A stretch of DNA of 64,000 bases from Flavobacterium dankookense (GCF_004362665.1 NZ_SNXR01000011.1:248001-312000), one strand, 5' to 3'; counted from the stretch's first letter, positions 25,415-33,981 are shown. Made by a program: numbers and translations. The notes: a model not told the origin generated them from the letters alone.

Positions 25415-25909
25415 ATGAAAAAAACTATTTCACTTTTATTAGTATGCTTCTTTTTTGTTGCAACTGGATTTGCACAATCCAATAAAAAAGCAAAATTAAA
25501 TCCAAATGACTATGCACTATTTGGAGAAAAGTTCACATTAGATAAAGTCATGACCGAAAAGGAAATGCTAAAAAAATATAAATCATTAAAAAAAGGCGAT
25601 ACTATATACGTAAAGTTCCAATCAGACATTAAAACAGTTTGCAAAAAGAAAGGTTGTTGGATGAACTTAGATTTGACGGATGATAATAAAGCATTTGTAA
25701 AATTTAAAGACTATGGTTTTTTTGTGCCACTAAATGCTGATGGTAGCGAGTCTATTGTTTATGGAAAAGCTTATATTGATGTTGTAAGTGTAGACGAGTT
25801 AAAGCATTATGCAAAGGATGGAGGTAAAACACAAGCCGAAATCAATAAAATAAAGAAACCTGAAATAACCTATGCTTTTATGGCAAACGGAGTTTACATT
25901 AAGAAATAA
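25415..25909 (+). CDS. DUF4920 exported protein
   Basis: The 164-residue protein has a signal peptide ending TGFAQ and the DUF4920 pattern, with KTVCKKKGCWMNLDL and KFKDYGFFVPL. The two cysteines in CKKKGC resemble a metal- or redox-site pair, but the family has no established function. It is followed six bases later by a haem-binding lipoprotein gene and then mnmD on the same strand, so the three are probably one operon. A role near the periplasmic redox proteins is a context inference. Confidence 0.8.
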   Translation: MKKTISLLLVCFFFVATGFAQSNKKAKLNPNDYALFGEKFTLDKVMTEKEMLKKYKSLKKGDTIYVKFQSDIKTVCKKKGCWMNLDLTDDNKAFVKFKDYGFFVPLNADGSESIVYGKAYIDVVSVDELKHYAKDGGKTQAEINKIKKPEITYAFMANGVYIKK

Positions 25910-25914
25910 CAATC

Positions 25915-26376
25915 ATGTTTAAAAAGGTTATTTTATGCTTGCTTGTAGTTGCTGTAATTTCTTGTCAAAAGAAAGAAGAAGCTAAGAAAGACGAAAACTG
26001 CACTACAGATACTATCATCAAATCGGGCGAAAAGAAGTTCGAAATGTATCAAATGTCCGAAATGGCAGCTTTGATGGAACAAATGTATGTGGACAACCAA
26101 CGATTAAAAGAGCGTATTCAAAAAGGTGAAAAAATTGGCGAGTTTCCTCAGCATTTCTTAAAAATTCACAAAGCTGTAATGACTGATAAACAAGAAAACG
26201 ATGATTTTTTCAAAGAACAAGCCGCAAAGTTTATCAAAGCACAAGAGATGATTTATAAAGATCCAGCCAATGCAAAAGAACATTTTAATGCTGGCGTTGA
26301 TGCTTGTATTCAATGTCATCAGAAAAAATGTGGCGGACCAATTCCAAGGATTAAAAAACTATATATCAAAGAATAA
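25915..26376 (+). CDS. Lipoprotein with a single CxxCH haem site
   Basis: The 153-residue product has a lipobox (VAVISCQKK, lipid Cys near 18), a helical middle, and a haem-c attachment site CIQCHQKK near residue 137 followed by KCGGP. It is therefore a cytochrome-like periplasmic lipoprotein with one c-type haem. The distal ligand cannot be assigned with certainty. It sits between the DUF4920 gene and mnmD. Such small cytochromes may shuttle electrons at the membrane, but no partner is visible here. Confidence 0.78.
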   Translation: MFKKVILCLLVVAVISCQKKEEAKKDENCTTDTIIKSGEKKFEMYQMSEMAALMEQMYVDNQRLKERIQKGEKIGEFPQHFLKIHKAVMTDKQENDDFFKEQAAKFIKAQEMIYKDPANAKEHFNAGVDACIQCHQKKCGGPIPRIKKLYIKE

Positions 26377-26378
26377 TT

Positions 26379-27041
26379 TTGAAAAAAGAAATTATTCAAA
26401 CCAAAGACGGCTCAACAACATTCTATTTGCCTGAATTGAATGAAACGTATCATTCAAAAAATGGCGCAATTCAAGAAGCCTATCATGTGTTTATAAAAAA
26501 TGGGTTTTCTCTTTTTGAGAGAAAACCCATTTCTATTTTAGAAATTGGTTTTGGAACTGGTTTGAATGCTTTTATCACCAGTTTAGAATCACAAAAAAAT
26601 AATCAAATTATAGATTATGTTGGAGTAGAAGCTTATCCAGTCTCTATGGATGAAGCTTTTACTATGAATTATGTCAATCAAATTGATGCCTCAAAAAAAG
26701 AAGAGTTTAAAAAAATCCATCAAATGGATTGGGAAACTCCAATCCAAGTCAATCCAACATTTCACCTTACTAAACGAAAGCAATTTTTTCAAGACATAGC
26801 AGATGTTGAGGTTTTCGATCTAATTTATTTTGATGCTTTTGGATACGATGTTCAACCTGAATTATGGTCTGACGAGATTTTCTTAAAAATGTTTAATGCC
26901 TTGAAGTCTGGCGGTATTTTAGTAACTTATGCTTGTAGAACAGTGATAAAAAACTCGATGATTGCTGCTGGTTTTAAAATCGAGAAACTTCCTGGTGCAC
27001 CTGGAAAAAGAGAAATGCTTCGGGCAAGTAAACAAGACTAA
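26379..27041 (+). CDS. mnmD: tRNA 5-methylaminomethyl-2-thiouridine methyltransferase MnmD
   Basis: The 220-residue protein has the SAM-binding motif ILEIGFGTGLNAF and the MnmC N-terminal-domain hallmarks SKNGAIQEAYHVF, IDYVGVEAYPVS, IYFDAFGYDVQPELWSDEIF. MnmD makes mnm5s2U at the wobble position of certain tRNAs; here it is a stand-alone methyltransferase without the MnmC oxidoreductase domain. The frame opens with TTG at 26379, two bases after the previous stop; the conserved KKEIIQTKDGSTTFYLPE begins at once, so TTG is the likely start. Confidence 0.9.
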   Translation: MKKEIIQTKDGSTTFYLPELNETYHSKNGAIQEAYHVFIKNGFSLFERKPISILEIGFGTGLNAFITSLESQKNNQIIDYVGVEAYPVSMDEAFTMNYVNQIDASKKEEFKKIHQMDWETPIQVNPTFHLTKRKQFFQDIADVEVFDLIYFDAFGYDVQPELWSDEIFLKMFNALKSGGILVTYACRTVIKNSMIAAGFKIEKLPGAPGKREMLRASKQD

Positions 27042-27103
27042 AATTTAACATTCCTATAGTTTTATTTAACTTTTTGTTGTCAAAACAGGCATAGTTTTTT
27101 TGG

Positions 27104-27111
27104 TAACTTTG
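27104..27111 (+). promoter_or_regulatory. -7 element before the first small paralogue
   Basis: TAACTTTG fits TAnnTTTG and precedes the ATG at 27163 by 51 bases. TTTG and TTG words lie 24-27 bases upstream. Confidence 0.4.
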
Positions 27112-27162
27112 AAAAAATGTAAAAGGCTTTTTATTATCTCTATTAATTAATTTCATTTTGTT

Positions 27163-27360
27163 ATGACAAAAACTATGTTAGCACACACAAAAAGAGTTTT
27201 GAGAATCGTCAGTTTTGATGTAAATCTATTTTATAAAGAACTAGAAAAGGCTTATAAACTTTTACTGCCTTATGAACTTGAAGAATTAACAAATTGGTTA
27301 TTAAAATTCACAAACGACAAACCCGATTTGAAGCAATGTTTAATCAAAATTAATCCATAA
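27163..27360 (+). CDS. Small conserved protein, first of a tandem paralogue pair
   Basis: The 65-residue protein is about half identical to the 64-residue product encoded at 27567: both share VSFD-LF-KEL-KA, LLPYELE-L--WL--F and KP-L--CL-IN in the same order. It is helical, carries no signal peptide or membrane span, and has a basic N-terminus. I do not recognise the family, and no catalytic motif is visible. It is followed by its own hairpin terminator, so the two copies are separately transcribed. Confidence 0.75.
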   Translation: MTKTMLAHTKRVLRIVSFDVNLFYKELEKAYKLLLPYELEELTNWLLKFTNDKPDLKQCLIKINP

Positions 27361-27366
27361 AAAACT

Positions 27367-27394
27367 AAAGGAGCTTAAATGGTTCCTTTTTTTT
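27367..27394 (+). terminator. Terminator after the first small paralogue
   Basis: AAAGGAGC pairs with GGTTCCTTT (one G-U) around a 7-base loop, then a run of T. Confidence 0.75.
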
Positions 27395-27566
27395 AAAGCT
27401 TATTTTTAATTGTAAGAAAATATATTTAAATAATGTTAATTAAATCATTTTATCGTATAAAAATGCATTTAAACGATGTTTTTTGTAAAAAAAACTTGTT
27501 TGAATGAATTATTTAATCTACTTTTACTCAACGTTCAAATAAGAGTTAACCCCAAATCTTAACATT

Positions 27567-27761
27567 ATGCCACGAATGATCTATGATTACACAAAATCTG
27601 TACTCGAGAGAGTCAGTTTTGACCCAGCTTTATTTGCTAAAGAGTTAAAAAAAGCAATTAGAAATTTACTGCCTTATGAGTTAGAACAACTTAAAAGGTG
27701 GTTGCAGTTTTTCACAAAAGAAAAACCCGAGTTAACAAAATGTTTGTTGGTTATAAATTAG
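27567..27761 (+). CDS. Small conserved protein, second of a tandem paralogue pair
   Basis: This 64-residue protein is the paralogue of the one at 27163, aligned end to end with conserved VSFD, LLPYELEQL and LTKCLLVIN segments and a KP motif near the C-terminus. The 206-base gap holds the first copy's terminator and a promoter-like TACTTTTA at 27519, with a TTG 20 bases before it. The function is unknown. Its terminator at 27786 doubles as the end of the convergent oxyR gene. Confidence 0.75.
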   Translation: MPRMIYDYTKSVLERVSFDPALFAKELKKAIRNLLPYELEQLKRWLQFFTKEKPELTKCLLVIN

Positions 27762-27785
27762 TAATTTGATTAGTTGATTGATTAG

Positions 27786-27819
27786 AATAAGGAGTTTGTG
27801 CGAACTCCTTATTTTTTTT
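27786..27819. terminator. Bidirectional terminator overlapping the oxyR stop codon
   Basis: AATAAGGAGTT pairs with AACTCCTTATT around a 6-base loop, followed by T. The minus-strand oxyR stop codon (27809-27811) lies in the right arm. Confidence 0.85.
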
Positions 27820-28750
27820 GTATTGGACTAATAATTTCTACATTTTGAAATGCAATTGCACCTCTAACCACACCGGAAATACTGTTTCTTAAAGCATCAA
27901 TGATATGAATCTTTAATTCATTTTTAGGAAAAATTAAACTTACTTCTCTTGCTGGTTTTGGTGAAGCAAAGTGACGAAGTTTTGTTTTGTTTTTTTCGTT
28001 CAAGTCTAGTGTATGTAAATAAGGAAGCAAAGTTGTGCCTAAACCTTCGTCTGCTAATTTTATCAAGGTTTCAAAACTTCCGCTTTCAATTTGAAAATGA
28101 TTGTTTTCATTTTGGCCTTTGTTTTTACACAAATTCAAAATTCCATCTCTAAAACAATGACCATCTTGAAGAAGTAAAATTTCATTAATATCTAAATCAT
28201 CAATTGTTATTTCTTGTTTTTTAAACGAAGAATGGTTTTCAGGAACATAAGCTACAAAAGGTTCAAAGTATAATACAATTTCTTTTATTTTTTCATCTTC
28301 CAAAGGTGTTACAGCAATTGCAGCATCCAAGTGACCATTTTTTAATTTTGAAATAATTTCATTGGTGTTTAATTCCTCAATAATCAATTTTACTTTAGGA
28401 TATTTTTTTATGAAATTATTCAAAAACATTGGAAGCAAAGTTGGCATAACTGTTGGAATAATTCCTAAACGAAATTCACCACCAATAAATCCTTTTTGTT
28501 GTTCAACAATGTCATGAATTCTGTCAGCTTCATTAACAATATTCTTTGCTTGATTGACAATTTTTTGACCAATTTCAGTTAACTGTATTGGTTTTTTTGT
28601 CCTATCAAATATTTGAATAGCTAGTTCTTCTTCAATTTTTTGAATTTGCATACTTAATGTTGGTTGGGTAACAAAACATTTTTCTGCTGCAAGTGTAAAG
28701 TTTTTGTGTTCGGCAACTGCCAAAACATATTGAAGTTGTGTAATTGTCAT
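27809..28750 (-). CDS. oxyR: Hydrogen peroxide-sensing LysR regulator OxyR
   Basis: From ATG 28750 the protein is 313 residues: an N-terminal winged helix (MTITQLQYVLAVAEHKNFTLAAEKCFVTQPTLSMQ, residues 1-35) and a substrate-binding domain with DGHCFRDGILNLC. Counting from this start, the two redox cysteines fall at 199 and 208, exactly the E. coli OxyR positions. Upstream in-frame codons from 28789 add 13 hydrophobic residues, which lie in the intergenic operator region, so the later ATG is preferred. It is divergent from a dps gene, the classical OxyR target, and should activate it on peroxide. Confidence 0.92.
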   Translation of the reverse strand: MTITQLQYVLAVAEHKNFTLAAEKCFVTQPTLSMQIQKIEEELAIQIFDRTKKPIQLTEIGQKIVNQAKNIVNEADRIHDIVEQQKGFIGGEFRLGIIPTVMPTLLPMFLNNFIKKYPKVKLIIEELNTNEIISKLKNGHLDAAIAVTPLEDEKIKEIVLYFEPFVAYVPENHSSFKKQEITIDDLDINEILLLQDGHCFRDGILNLCKNKGQNENNHFQIESGSFETLIKLADEGLGTTLLPYLHTLDLNEKNKTKLRHFASPKPAREVSLIFPKNELKIHIIDALRNSISGVVRGAIAFQNVEIISPIQKK

Positions 28751-28777
28751 GAGAATAGTAAAATTTGATGCAAATAT

Positions 28778-28806
28778 AAATACTATCAATTTAACTTATA
28801 GTATTT
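28778..28806. promoter_or_regulatory. Inverted repeat, probable OxyR operator
   Basis: AAATACTAT and ATAGTATTT are 9-base arms separated by 11 bases in the oxyR-dps intergenic region. The CTAT/ATAG cores resemble OxyR half-sites. Its position, between divergent genes, suits shared control. Confidence 0.6.
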
Positions 28807-28864
28807 ATTATCAATTTATGACAAAATTTGTTATACATTGTATCAAAATAATAAAATCAAGAAA

Positions 28865-29344
28865 ATGAAATTAAATGCTTTGGGATTGCCAGTAAAAGAA
28901 ACAGAAATTCTAGCTGTAGAATTGAATATACTGTTAGCTAATTTTCAAATATATTATCAAAATTTGAGAGGTTTACATTGGAATATTAAAGGCAAACGTT
29001 TTTTTGACTTGCATCTAAAGTTTGAAGAATTATACAACGATAGCCAATTAAAAATCGACTTAATTGCAGAGCGCGTTTTAACATTGGGTGAAACTCCTTT
29101 ACATACATTTGAAGATTATATTTCAAATAGTAAACTCAAAGTTGGAAAAAATATTCACAATGATGAAGAAGCTATTGTGTTAATTGTAAATTCATTAACT
29201 GAGTTATTAAAAATTGAACGAATAATTTTATCGCAATCAGATGAAATTAATGATGAAGGAACCAACGCAATGATGAGTGATTTTATTAAAGAACAAGAAA
29301 AAACTATGTGGATGATGAATGCTTGGTTAGAAGAAAAATATTAA
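28865..29344 (+). CDS. dps: Dps-type ferritin-like protein
   Basis: From ATG 28865 the protein has 159 residues with the Dps ferroxidase signature: NLRGLHWNIKGKRFFDLHLKFEELYND (ligands His, Asp, Glu; residue positions about 38-64) and a four-helix pattern to the end. Dps proteins store iron with hydrogen peroxide and protect DNA. A TTG-started extension from 28838 adds nine residues lacking similarity and is unlikely. The gene diverges from oxyR over the candidate operator. A second Dps-like gene lies at 53337. Confidence 0.92.
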   Translation: MKLNALGLPVKETEILAVELNILLANFQIYYQNLRGLHWNIKGKRFFDLHLKFEELYNDSQLKIDLIAERVLTLGETPLHTFEDYISNSKLKVGKNIHNDEEAIVLIVNSLTELLKIERIILSQSDEINDEGTNAMMSDFIKEQEKTMWMMNAWLEEKY

Positions 29345-29400
29345 TATTTTTGATATTAAAATTTATTTAAAAAAAACAGCTCAAACGCGATTACTATTAT

Positions 29401-29408
29401 TATCTTTG
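29401..29408 (+). promoter_or_regulatory. -7 element just before the SulP-linked small gene
   Basis: TATCTTTG matches TAnnTTTG and ends only four bases before the ATG at 29413, which would leave little or no 5' leader. Confidence 0.45.
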
Positions 29409-29412
29409 AAGT

Positions 29413-29700
29413 ATGAAATTCGCGGCAATAATCATATTGTTTCTCTTTGTTACTTTTCTTTCAACACCTACCGTGGTTAGTTTGATTGAGAAAAATTATG
29501 ATGTTTCCATGTTCTATAGTTTTGCTGAAGAAGAAACTCATAAAGAACTAAAAGAAGTCAAAGCAGAAATAAAACAAAGTTTTGATTATCCTTTTTCGAA
29601 TGCTACAATCAAGGAAAATTCAACTATCATTTCTGAAAACTTGTCAAAACATGATAACGTTTCAGATGAAATCTTTTCTCAACCACCTGAATTAATTTAA
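29413..29700 (+). CDS. Small membrane-anchored protein before SulP
   Basis: The 95-residue product has an N-terminal hydrophobic span (residues 4-24, ending STPTVVSLIE), followed by a soluble acidic tail with KNYDVSMFYSFAEEETHKELKEVK. It looks like an uncleaved anchor or signal followed by a periplasmic stub. It precedes the SulP transporter gene by 60 bases on the same strand. Conserved position suggests a role with the transporter, but I recognise no domain. Confidence 0.65.
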   Translation: MKFAAIIILFLFVTFLSTPTVVSLIEKNYDVSMFYSFAEEETHKELKEVKAEIKQSFDYPFSNATIKENSTIISENLSKHDNVSDEIFSQPPELI

Positions 29701-29760
29701 TACAAACAAGCTTACTTTTCGCTTTAGCGGAACAATATTGTATTAAATTAATTAAAGGTA

Positions 29761-31368
29761 ATGACAAAAAAAATAAATCTTTTTGCAAACCTTAAGTCTG
29801 ATTTCGCATCGGGTTTAGTGGTTTTTTTGGTGGCACTTCCACTTTGTTTAGGAATAGCGTTAGCGTCTGGTGCACCATTATTTTCAGGAATAATAGCAGG
29901 TGTGGTTGGCGGAATTATTGTTGGATATTTGAGTAAATCTCACTTAAGTGTTTCTGGTCCAGCTGCTGGTTTGACCGCAATAGTTTTAACGGCTATAACC
30001 GATTTGGGTGCTTTCAATGTATTTCTTCTTGCTGGATTGATAGCTGGATTATTACAGCTTGGATTAGGATTTATAAAAGCGGGTTCCATATCAAATTATT
30101 TTCCAACTAATGTTATTGAAGGAATGCTTGCCGGAATTGGTGTTATTATCATTCTTAAACAAATTCCACATGCTTTTGGGTATGATGCTGACTTTGAAGG
30201 AGATGAAGCTTTTGTACAAGCAGATGGACAAAACACCTTCACTGAGCTTTTCAATTTTCTGGATTATATAAATTTAGGAGCAGTAGTTATTGCAGCTATT
30301 TCATTATTTATTTTGATAGCTTGGAATAAAGTTGATTTTTTAAGAAAAATTAAATTAGTTCCGCCAGCATTAGTAGCTGTTATCGTCAGTATTTTAATAA
30401 ATGAATTTTTTATTCGTACTGGAAATGCTCTAGCTATTGGCAAAGAACATTTGGTTAGTTTACCTGTTCCAACCACTTTTGAAGAATTTAAAAATATCAT
30501 TATTTTACCTGATTTTACGGCTATTACCAATGCAAAAGTTTGGGTTGTTGGTGTTACCATTGCAATTGTTGCTTCTATTGAAACATTACTTTGTATTGAA
30601 GCTGCCGACAGAATGGATGTTCAAAAACGATATACAGATACAAACGTCGAACTAAAAGCACAAGGTGTTGGAAATATTATCAGTTCTTTGTTAGGCGGTT
30701 TACCAATGACTTCTGTTGTGGTAAGAACTTCAGCGAATGCTGCTGCTGGTGCAAAATCTAAAATGTCAGCTATAATTCATGGATTATTATTATTGATTAG
30801 CGTTTTAGCAATTCCAGCTTTGTTGAATAAAATTCCTTTAGCGACATTGGCTGCTGTTCTTTTATTAGTTGGATATAAATTAGCAAAACCATCAGTATTC
30901 AAGCATTTTTGGGAAAAAGGGAAATACCAATTCGTTCCTTTCATTGCTACTTTTGCTGCGGTTGTTTTTACAGATTTATTAAAAGGTGTTGCATTAGGAA
31001 TGATTATTAGCATCATTTTTATTCTTAGAGGTAACATGAAGCATGCTTACAACTTTAGAAAAGAAGAATATAAAGATGGTGATATTATCCATATTGATTT
31101 AGCGCAAGAAGTTTCGTTTTTAAATAAAGCGGCAATTAAGAATACATTAGCTTCTATACCAGATAATTCAAAAGTAATCATCAATGCTTCTGATACCGTT
31201 TATATTGCACATGATATTCAGGATTTAATCAATGAGTTCAAAAAAATTAGAGCGAAAGAAGATAATATTAAAGTAAAGCTTGTAGGATTTAAAAAAGCAT
31301 ACGATTTAGAAAATACGGCTGTCTCTGATAAGAATGTATTTTTTGAACAAAAAGTTCCTAAAAATTAA
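29761..31368 (+). CDS. SulP-family anion (bicarbonate or sulfate) transporter
   Basis: The 535-residue protein has 10 or more membrane spans and the SulP hallmarks: DFASGLVVFLVALPLCLGIAL (residues 10-30, given by position), SGPAAGLTAI, and a C-terminal STAS-like domain from about 430 (IIHIDLAQEVSFLNKAAIKNTL). The SSLLGGLPMTSVVVRTSANAA segment is typical. SulP proteins carry sulfate, oxalate or bicarbonate. Two carbonic anhydrase genes directly downstream point to bicarbonate as the more likely cargo, which is inference from context. Confidence 0.88.
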   Translation: MTKKINLFANLKSDFASGLVVFLVALPLCLGIALASGAPLFSGIIAGVVGGIIVGYLSKSHLSVSGPAAGLTAIVLTAITDLGAFNVFLLAGLIAGLLQLGLGFIKAGSISNYFPTNVIEGMLAGIGVIIILKQIPHAFGYDADFEGDEAFVQADGQNTFTELFNFLDYINLGAVVIAAISLFILIAWNKVDFLRKIKLVPPALVAVIVSILINEFFIRTGNALAIGKEHLVSLPVPTTFEEFKNIIILPDFTAITNAKVWVVGVTIAIVASIETLLCIEAADRMDVQKRYTDTNVELKAQGVGNIISSLLGGLPMTSVVVRTSANAAAGAKSKMSAIIHGLLLLISVLAIPALLNKIPLATLAAVLLLVGYKLAKPSVFKHFWEKGKYQFVPFIATFAAVVFTDLLKGVALGMIISIIFILRGNMKHAYNFRKEEYKDGDIIHIDLAQEVSFLNKAAIKNTLASIPDNSKVIINASDTVYIAHDIQDLINEFKKIRAKEDNIKVKLVGFKKAYDLENTAVSDKNVFFEQKVPKN

Positions 31369-31395
31369 AGTTTAAAAAAAATTAAATTACACGAA

Positions 31396-32079
31396 ATGAA
31401 AACACTAAATAAAGAATTACAAGCAGAAATTACTCCACGAAAAGCACTAGAAATTTTAAAAGAAGGAAATAGTAGATTTATGAAAAATCTACAATCGGAT
31501 AGAGATTTATTAAAACAAGCCAATGAAACGCGTGATGGGCAATGGCCATTTGCTACAATCTTAAGTTGTATTGATAGTAGAACATCTGCTGAATTAATTT
31601 TTGATCAAGGTTTAGGCGACGTTTTCTCTGTTAGAATTGCTGGAAATATAGTAAACACTGATATTTTAGGAAGTATGGAATTTGCTTGTAAAGTTGCTGG
31701 TTCTAAACTTATTGTAGTTCTTGGTCACAGTAAATGTGGTGCAGTAAAAGGTGCTTGCGATCACGTAGAAATGGGTAATCTTACCGAATTATTGTCAAAG
31801 CTTCAACCAGCCGTTTATCAAGAGAATGAGACAACTGGAGAAAGAAGTTCCAAAAACGCTACATTTGTTGAAAACGTTGCCCAAATTAACGTAAAGAGAA
31901 GCGTAAAAAGCATCATTGAGCGTAGTTTTATTTTAGAGCAAATGCTTGAAAATGGTGAAATAGGAATTGTCGGTGGAATGCACGATCTTGAAACAGGTAA
32001 AGTAACTTTTTATGACGATGTAACTTACATCAAAGACGATGTAAATCCAGATTTTTCAGTTGCTGAGCTAAGACATTAA
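31396..32079 (+). CDS. Beta-class carbonic anhydrase (first of pair)
   Basis: The 227-residue enzyme has the zinc ligands Cys58, His111 and Cys114 with the Asp60-Arg62 dyad in SCIDSRTSAE and GHSKCGAVKGAC. It interconverts CO2 and bicarbonate in the cytoplasm. It follows the SulP gene by 27 bases and precedes a second beta carbonic anhydrase by 16, forming one operon. The C-terminal part (GEIGIVGGMHDLETGKV) matches the longer beta class. Confidence 0.92.
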   Translation: MKTLNKELQAEITPRKALEILKEGNSRFMKNLQSDRDLLKQANETRDGQWPFATILSCIDSRTSAELIFDQGLGDVFSVRIAGNIVNTDILGSMEFACKVAGSKLIVVLGHSKCGAVKGACDHVEMGNLTELLSKLQPAVYQENETTGERSSKNATFVENVAQINVKRSVKSIIERSFILEQMLENGEIGIVGGMHDLETGKVTFYDDVTYIKDDVNPDFSVAELRH

Positions 32080-32095
32080 TATTAAATAACAAAAC

Positions 32096-32731
32096 ATGAG
32101 TGAGTTATATAAGCAACTATTAGAAAACAATAAAAAATGGGTTGAAGATCAATTGGCGCTTGATAAAGACTTTTTTAAAGACTTGGCAAAAGGCCAAAAT
32201 CCGCAACTTCTTTGGATTGGTTGTTCTGATAGTCGCGTTCCTGCCAATGAAATAGTTGGAGGAAAACCTGGCGACGTTTTTGTTCACAGAAACATAGCTA
32301 ATATGGTGGTTCACTCAGATATGAACATGTTGAGCGTGCTTGATTATGCGGTTAATGTTCTAAAAGTTAAACACGTAATCGTCTGTGGACATTATGGTTG
32401 TGGTGGCGTAAAAGCTGCTTTAGGCAACAGTTCTATAGGTATTATTGACAATTGGATTCGTCACATTAAAGATGTATATCGTTTGCACAAAGACGAATTA
32501 GATAATATTCCTAATGAAGATGATCGTTTTAATACATTTGTTGAAATTAATGTAAAAGAACAAGTATTCGATTTAGCTAAAACGTCCATCGTACAAAATG
32601 CTTGGAAAAACAATCAGGAACTTTTTTTACACGGTTGGGTTTACGGACTAAATTCAGGTTATGTAACGGATTTGAATGTTAACATAAGTTCAGAAAAAGA
32701 TTTAGACGATGTTTATCAACTCAAATTTTAA
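32096..32731 (+). CDS. Beta-class carbonic anhydrase (second of pair)
   Basis: The 211-residue enzyme shows Cys43, Asp45, Arg47, His99 and Cys102 in GCSDSRVPANEIV and CGHYGCGGVKAA, the standard beta-class zinc site. It is clearly diverged from its neighbour, so the pair is not a recent duplicate. Together with SulP it should supply bicarbonate for carboxylases such as those of fatty acid synthesis. The C-terminal strand GWVYGLNSGYVTDL fits the family. Confidence 0.93.
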   Translation: MSELYKQLLENNKKWVEDQLALDKDFFKDLAKGQNPQLLWIGCSDSRVPANEIVGGKPGDVFVHRNIANMVVHSDMNMLSVLDYAVNVLKVKHVIVCGHYGCGGVKAALGNSSIGIIDNWIRHIKDVYRLHKDELDNIPNEDDRFNTFVEINVKEQVFDLAKTSIVQNAWKNNQELFLHGWVYGLNSGYVTDLNVNISSEKDLDDVYQLKF

Positions 32732-32739
32732 ATAGAAAC

Positions 32740-32763
32740 GCCGCTTTTAAGCGGCTTTTTTTA
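32740..32763. terminator. Terminator of the SulP-carbonic anhydrase operon
   Basis: GCCGCTT pairs with AAGCGGC around TT, followed by a T run that abuts the stop codon of the opposite gene at 32761. Confidence 0.85.
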
Positions 32764-33960
32764 TAAGTCATCATCACTATTTTCATTAAAAGCGGATGGT
32801 AACATTTTTGGTATAAATTTTATCAATATCGGTAGGAGTAAAGCACCACCAGGAAGCAAAAATATCGTCAGCGACGGAACGGTTTTACAAATGTCTAACA
32901 ATTGCTTTTTTATTTTTTTCTTTTCTTCCTTGTCCAAATCTTTGTGCGTTGACTTGGCTAAAAGTTGCATCAATTCTTTACTTTGTTGGATTTCTTTAAC
33001 TAAACGTTTTTTGTTTCGTGTAATCAAAACACTAACGCTTTCGGTTGTATTGTCATAAAAGTGTTTTACTGGATTTGAAAAGTTGAAATAAGGAATCTCA
33101 CTTTTATATTTTACAATAAAATAGTTTACATAGTCAATACTATTCAAAACAGTTGTCTCAGGCAGATCTAATTTTTCGCCCAGCTTATACATAAAATAGC
33201 GTTCTTCGTTTTCTACTTTTTCATCGCTCCACAAACTAATTCCGGCTAAGTCGATGATGTATAATTTTTCCATTACATTTTCCAAATAGCTCAAATCGAT
33301 ACTCTCAATGTTTTTGCTAGTTACACTCGAAAATTTATTGTAACGAACAGACGATTCAAATAGTTTTTGTAATAATTCATCGTGCACAGAAATTCCTGTC
33401 TTTGATTTTAAAGAAATCGAAACGACATTGATGACAATTTCTTCAATTTTATTGGAGTATTTTTCTGGAATTTCGCCTAACTCCAAATACTTTTTAAATG
33501 CTAAAACATCAATAAATGATAACGCATTAGTAATTACATGAGAAAAGTTTTTACTAAAGATATCCTCATTCGTTTGAACTCTAGTATGAATTATTTCTTC
33601 TAGATTCGACGAACTCGATTGACTACTTAAAATAGTAAATATCGAACTGCTTTTTGGATTTAAATTTTTATAAAAACTAACACAATCACTTGTGAACTTT
33701 GCCGTATCAACCGATTGATTAACCAAACAATGCATTTTAAAAAGCGTATTCAACAAACTGATTTTCGAAATCTCTGTTGGTAGCCAATTCGCTATTGGAA
33801 TAGGAATTCTTGTATCTACATTGACAATATGACCAAAAATAAAACCTGTTTTTTTGATGGAATCATACAACGAAATTTCGTCAATAATTACTCCTTCGAT
33901 TGAGTGTTTTTGCTCAACAAAAAACTTGTCTATCCAGCCGTGTATTGAAGGGTTAATCAT
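32761..33960 (-). CDS. LETM1-related biofilm-associated protein
   Basis: The 399-residue protein is mostly soluble and helical with a C-terminal hydrophobic block LLPGGALLLPILIKFIPKML resembling LETM1 (this block is residues about 368-388). Flavobacterial homologues are named LETM1-related biofilm-associated protein. It has no signal peptide. Its biochemical role is not known. It is convergent with the carbonic anhydrase operon and upstream of the YdeI-like gene. Confidence 0.78.
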   Translation of the reverse strand: MINPSIHGWIDKFFVEQKHSIEGVIIDEISLYDSIKKTGFIFGHIVNVDTRIPIPIANWLPTEISKISLLNTLFKMHCLVNQSVDTAKFTSDCVSFYKNLNPKSSSIFTILSSQSSSSNLEEIIHTRVQTNEDIFSKNFSHVITNALSFIDVLAFKKYLELGEIPEKYSNKIEEIVINVVSISLKSKTGISVHDELLQKLFESSVRYNKFSSVTSKNIESIDLSYLENVMEKLYIIDLAGISLWSDEKVENEERYFMYKLGEKLDLPETTVLNSIDYVNYFIVKYKSEIPYFNFSNPVKHFYDNTTESVSVLITRNKKRLVKEIQQSKELMQLLAKSTHKDLDKEEKKKIKKQLLDICKTVPSLTIFLLPGGALLLPILIKFIPKMLPSAFNENSDDDL

Positions 33961-33981
33961 TTCCGAGAATTAATTTCGTTG

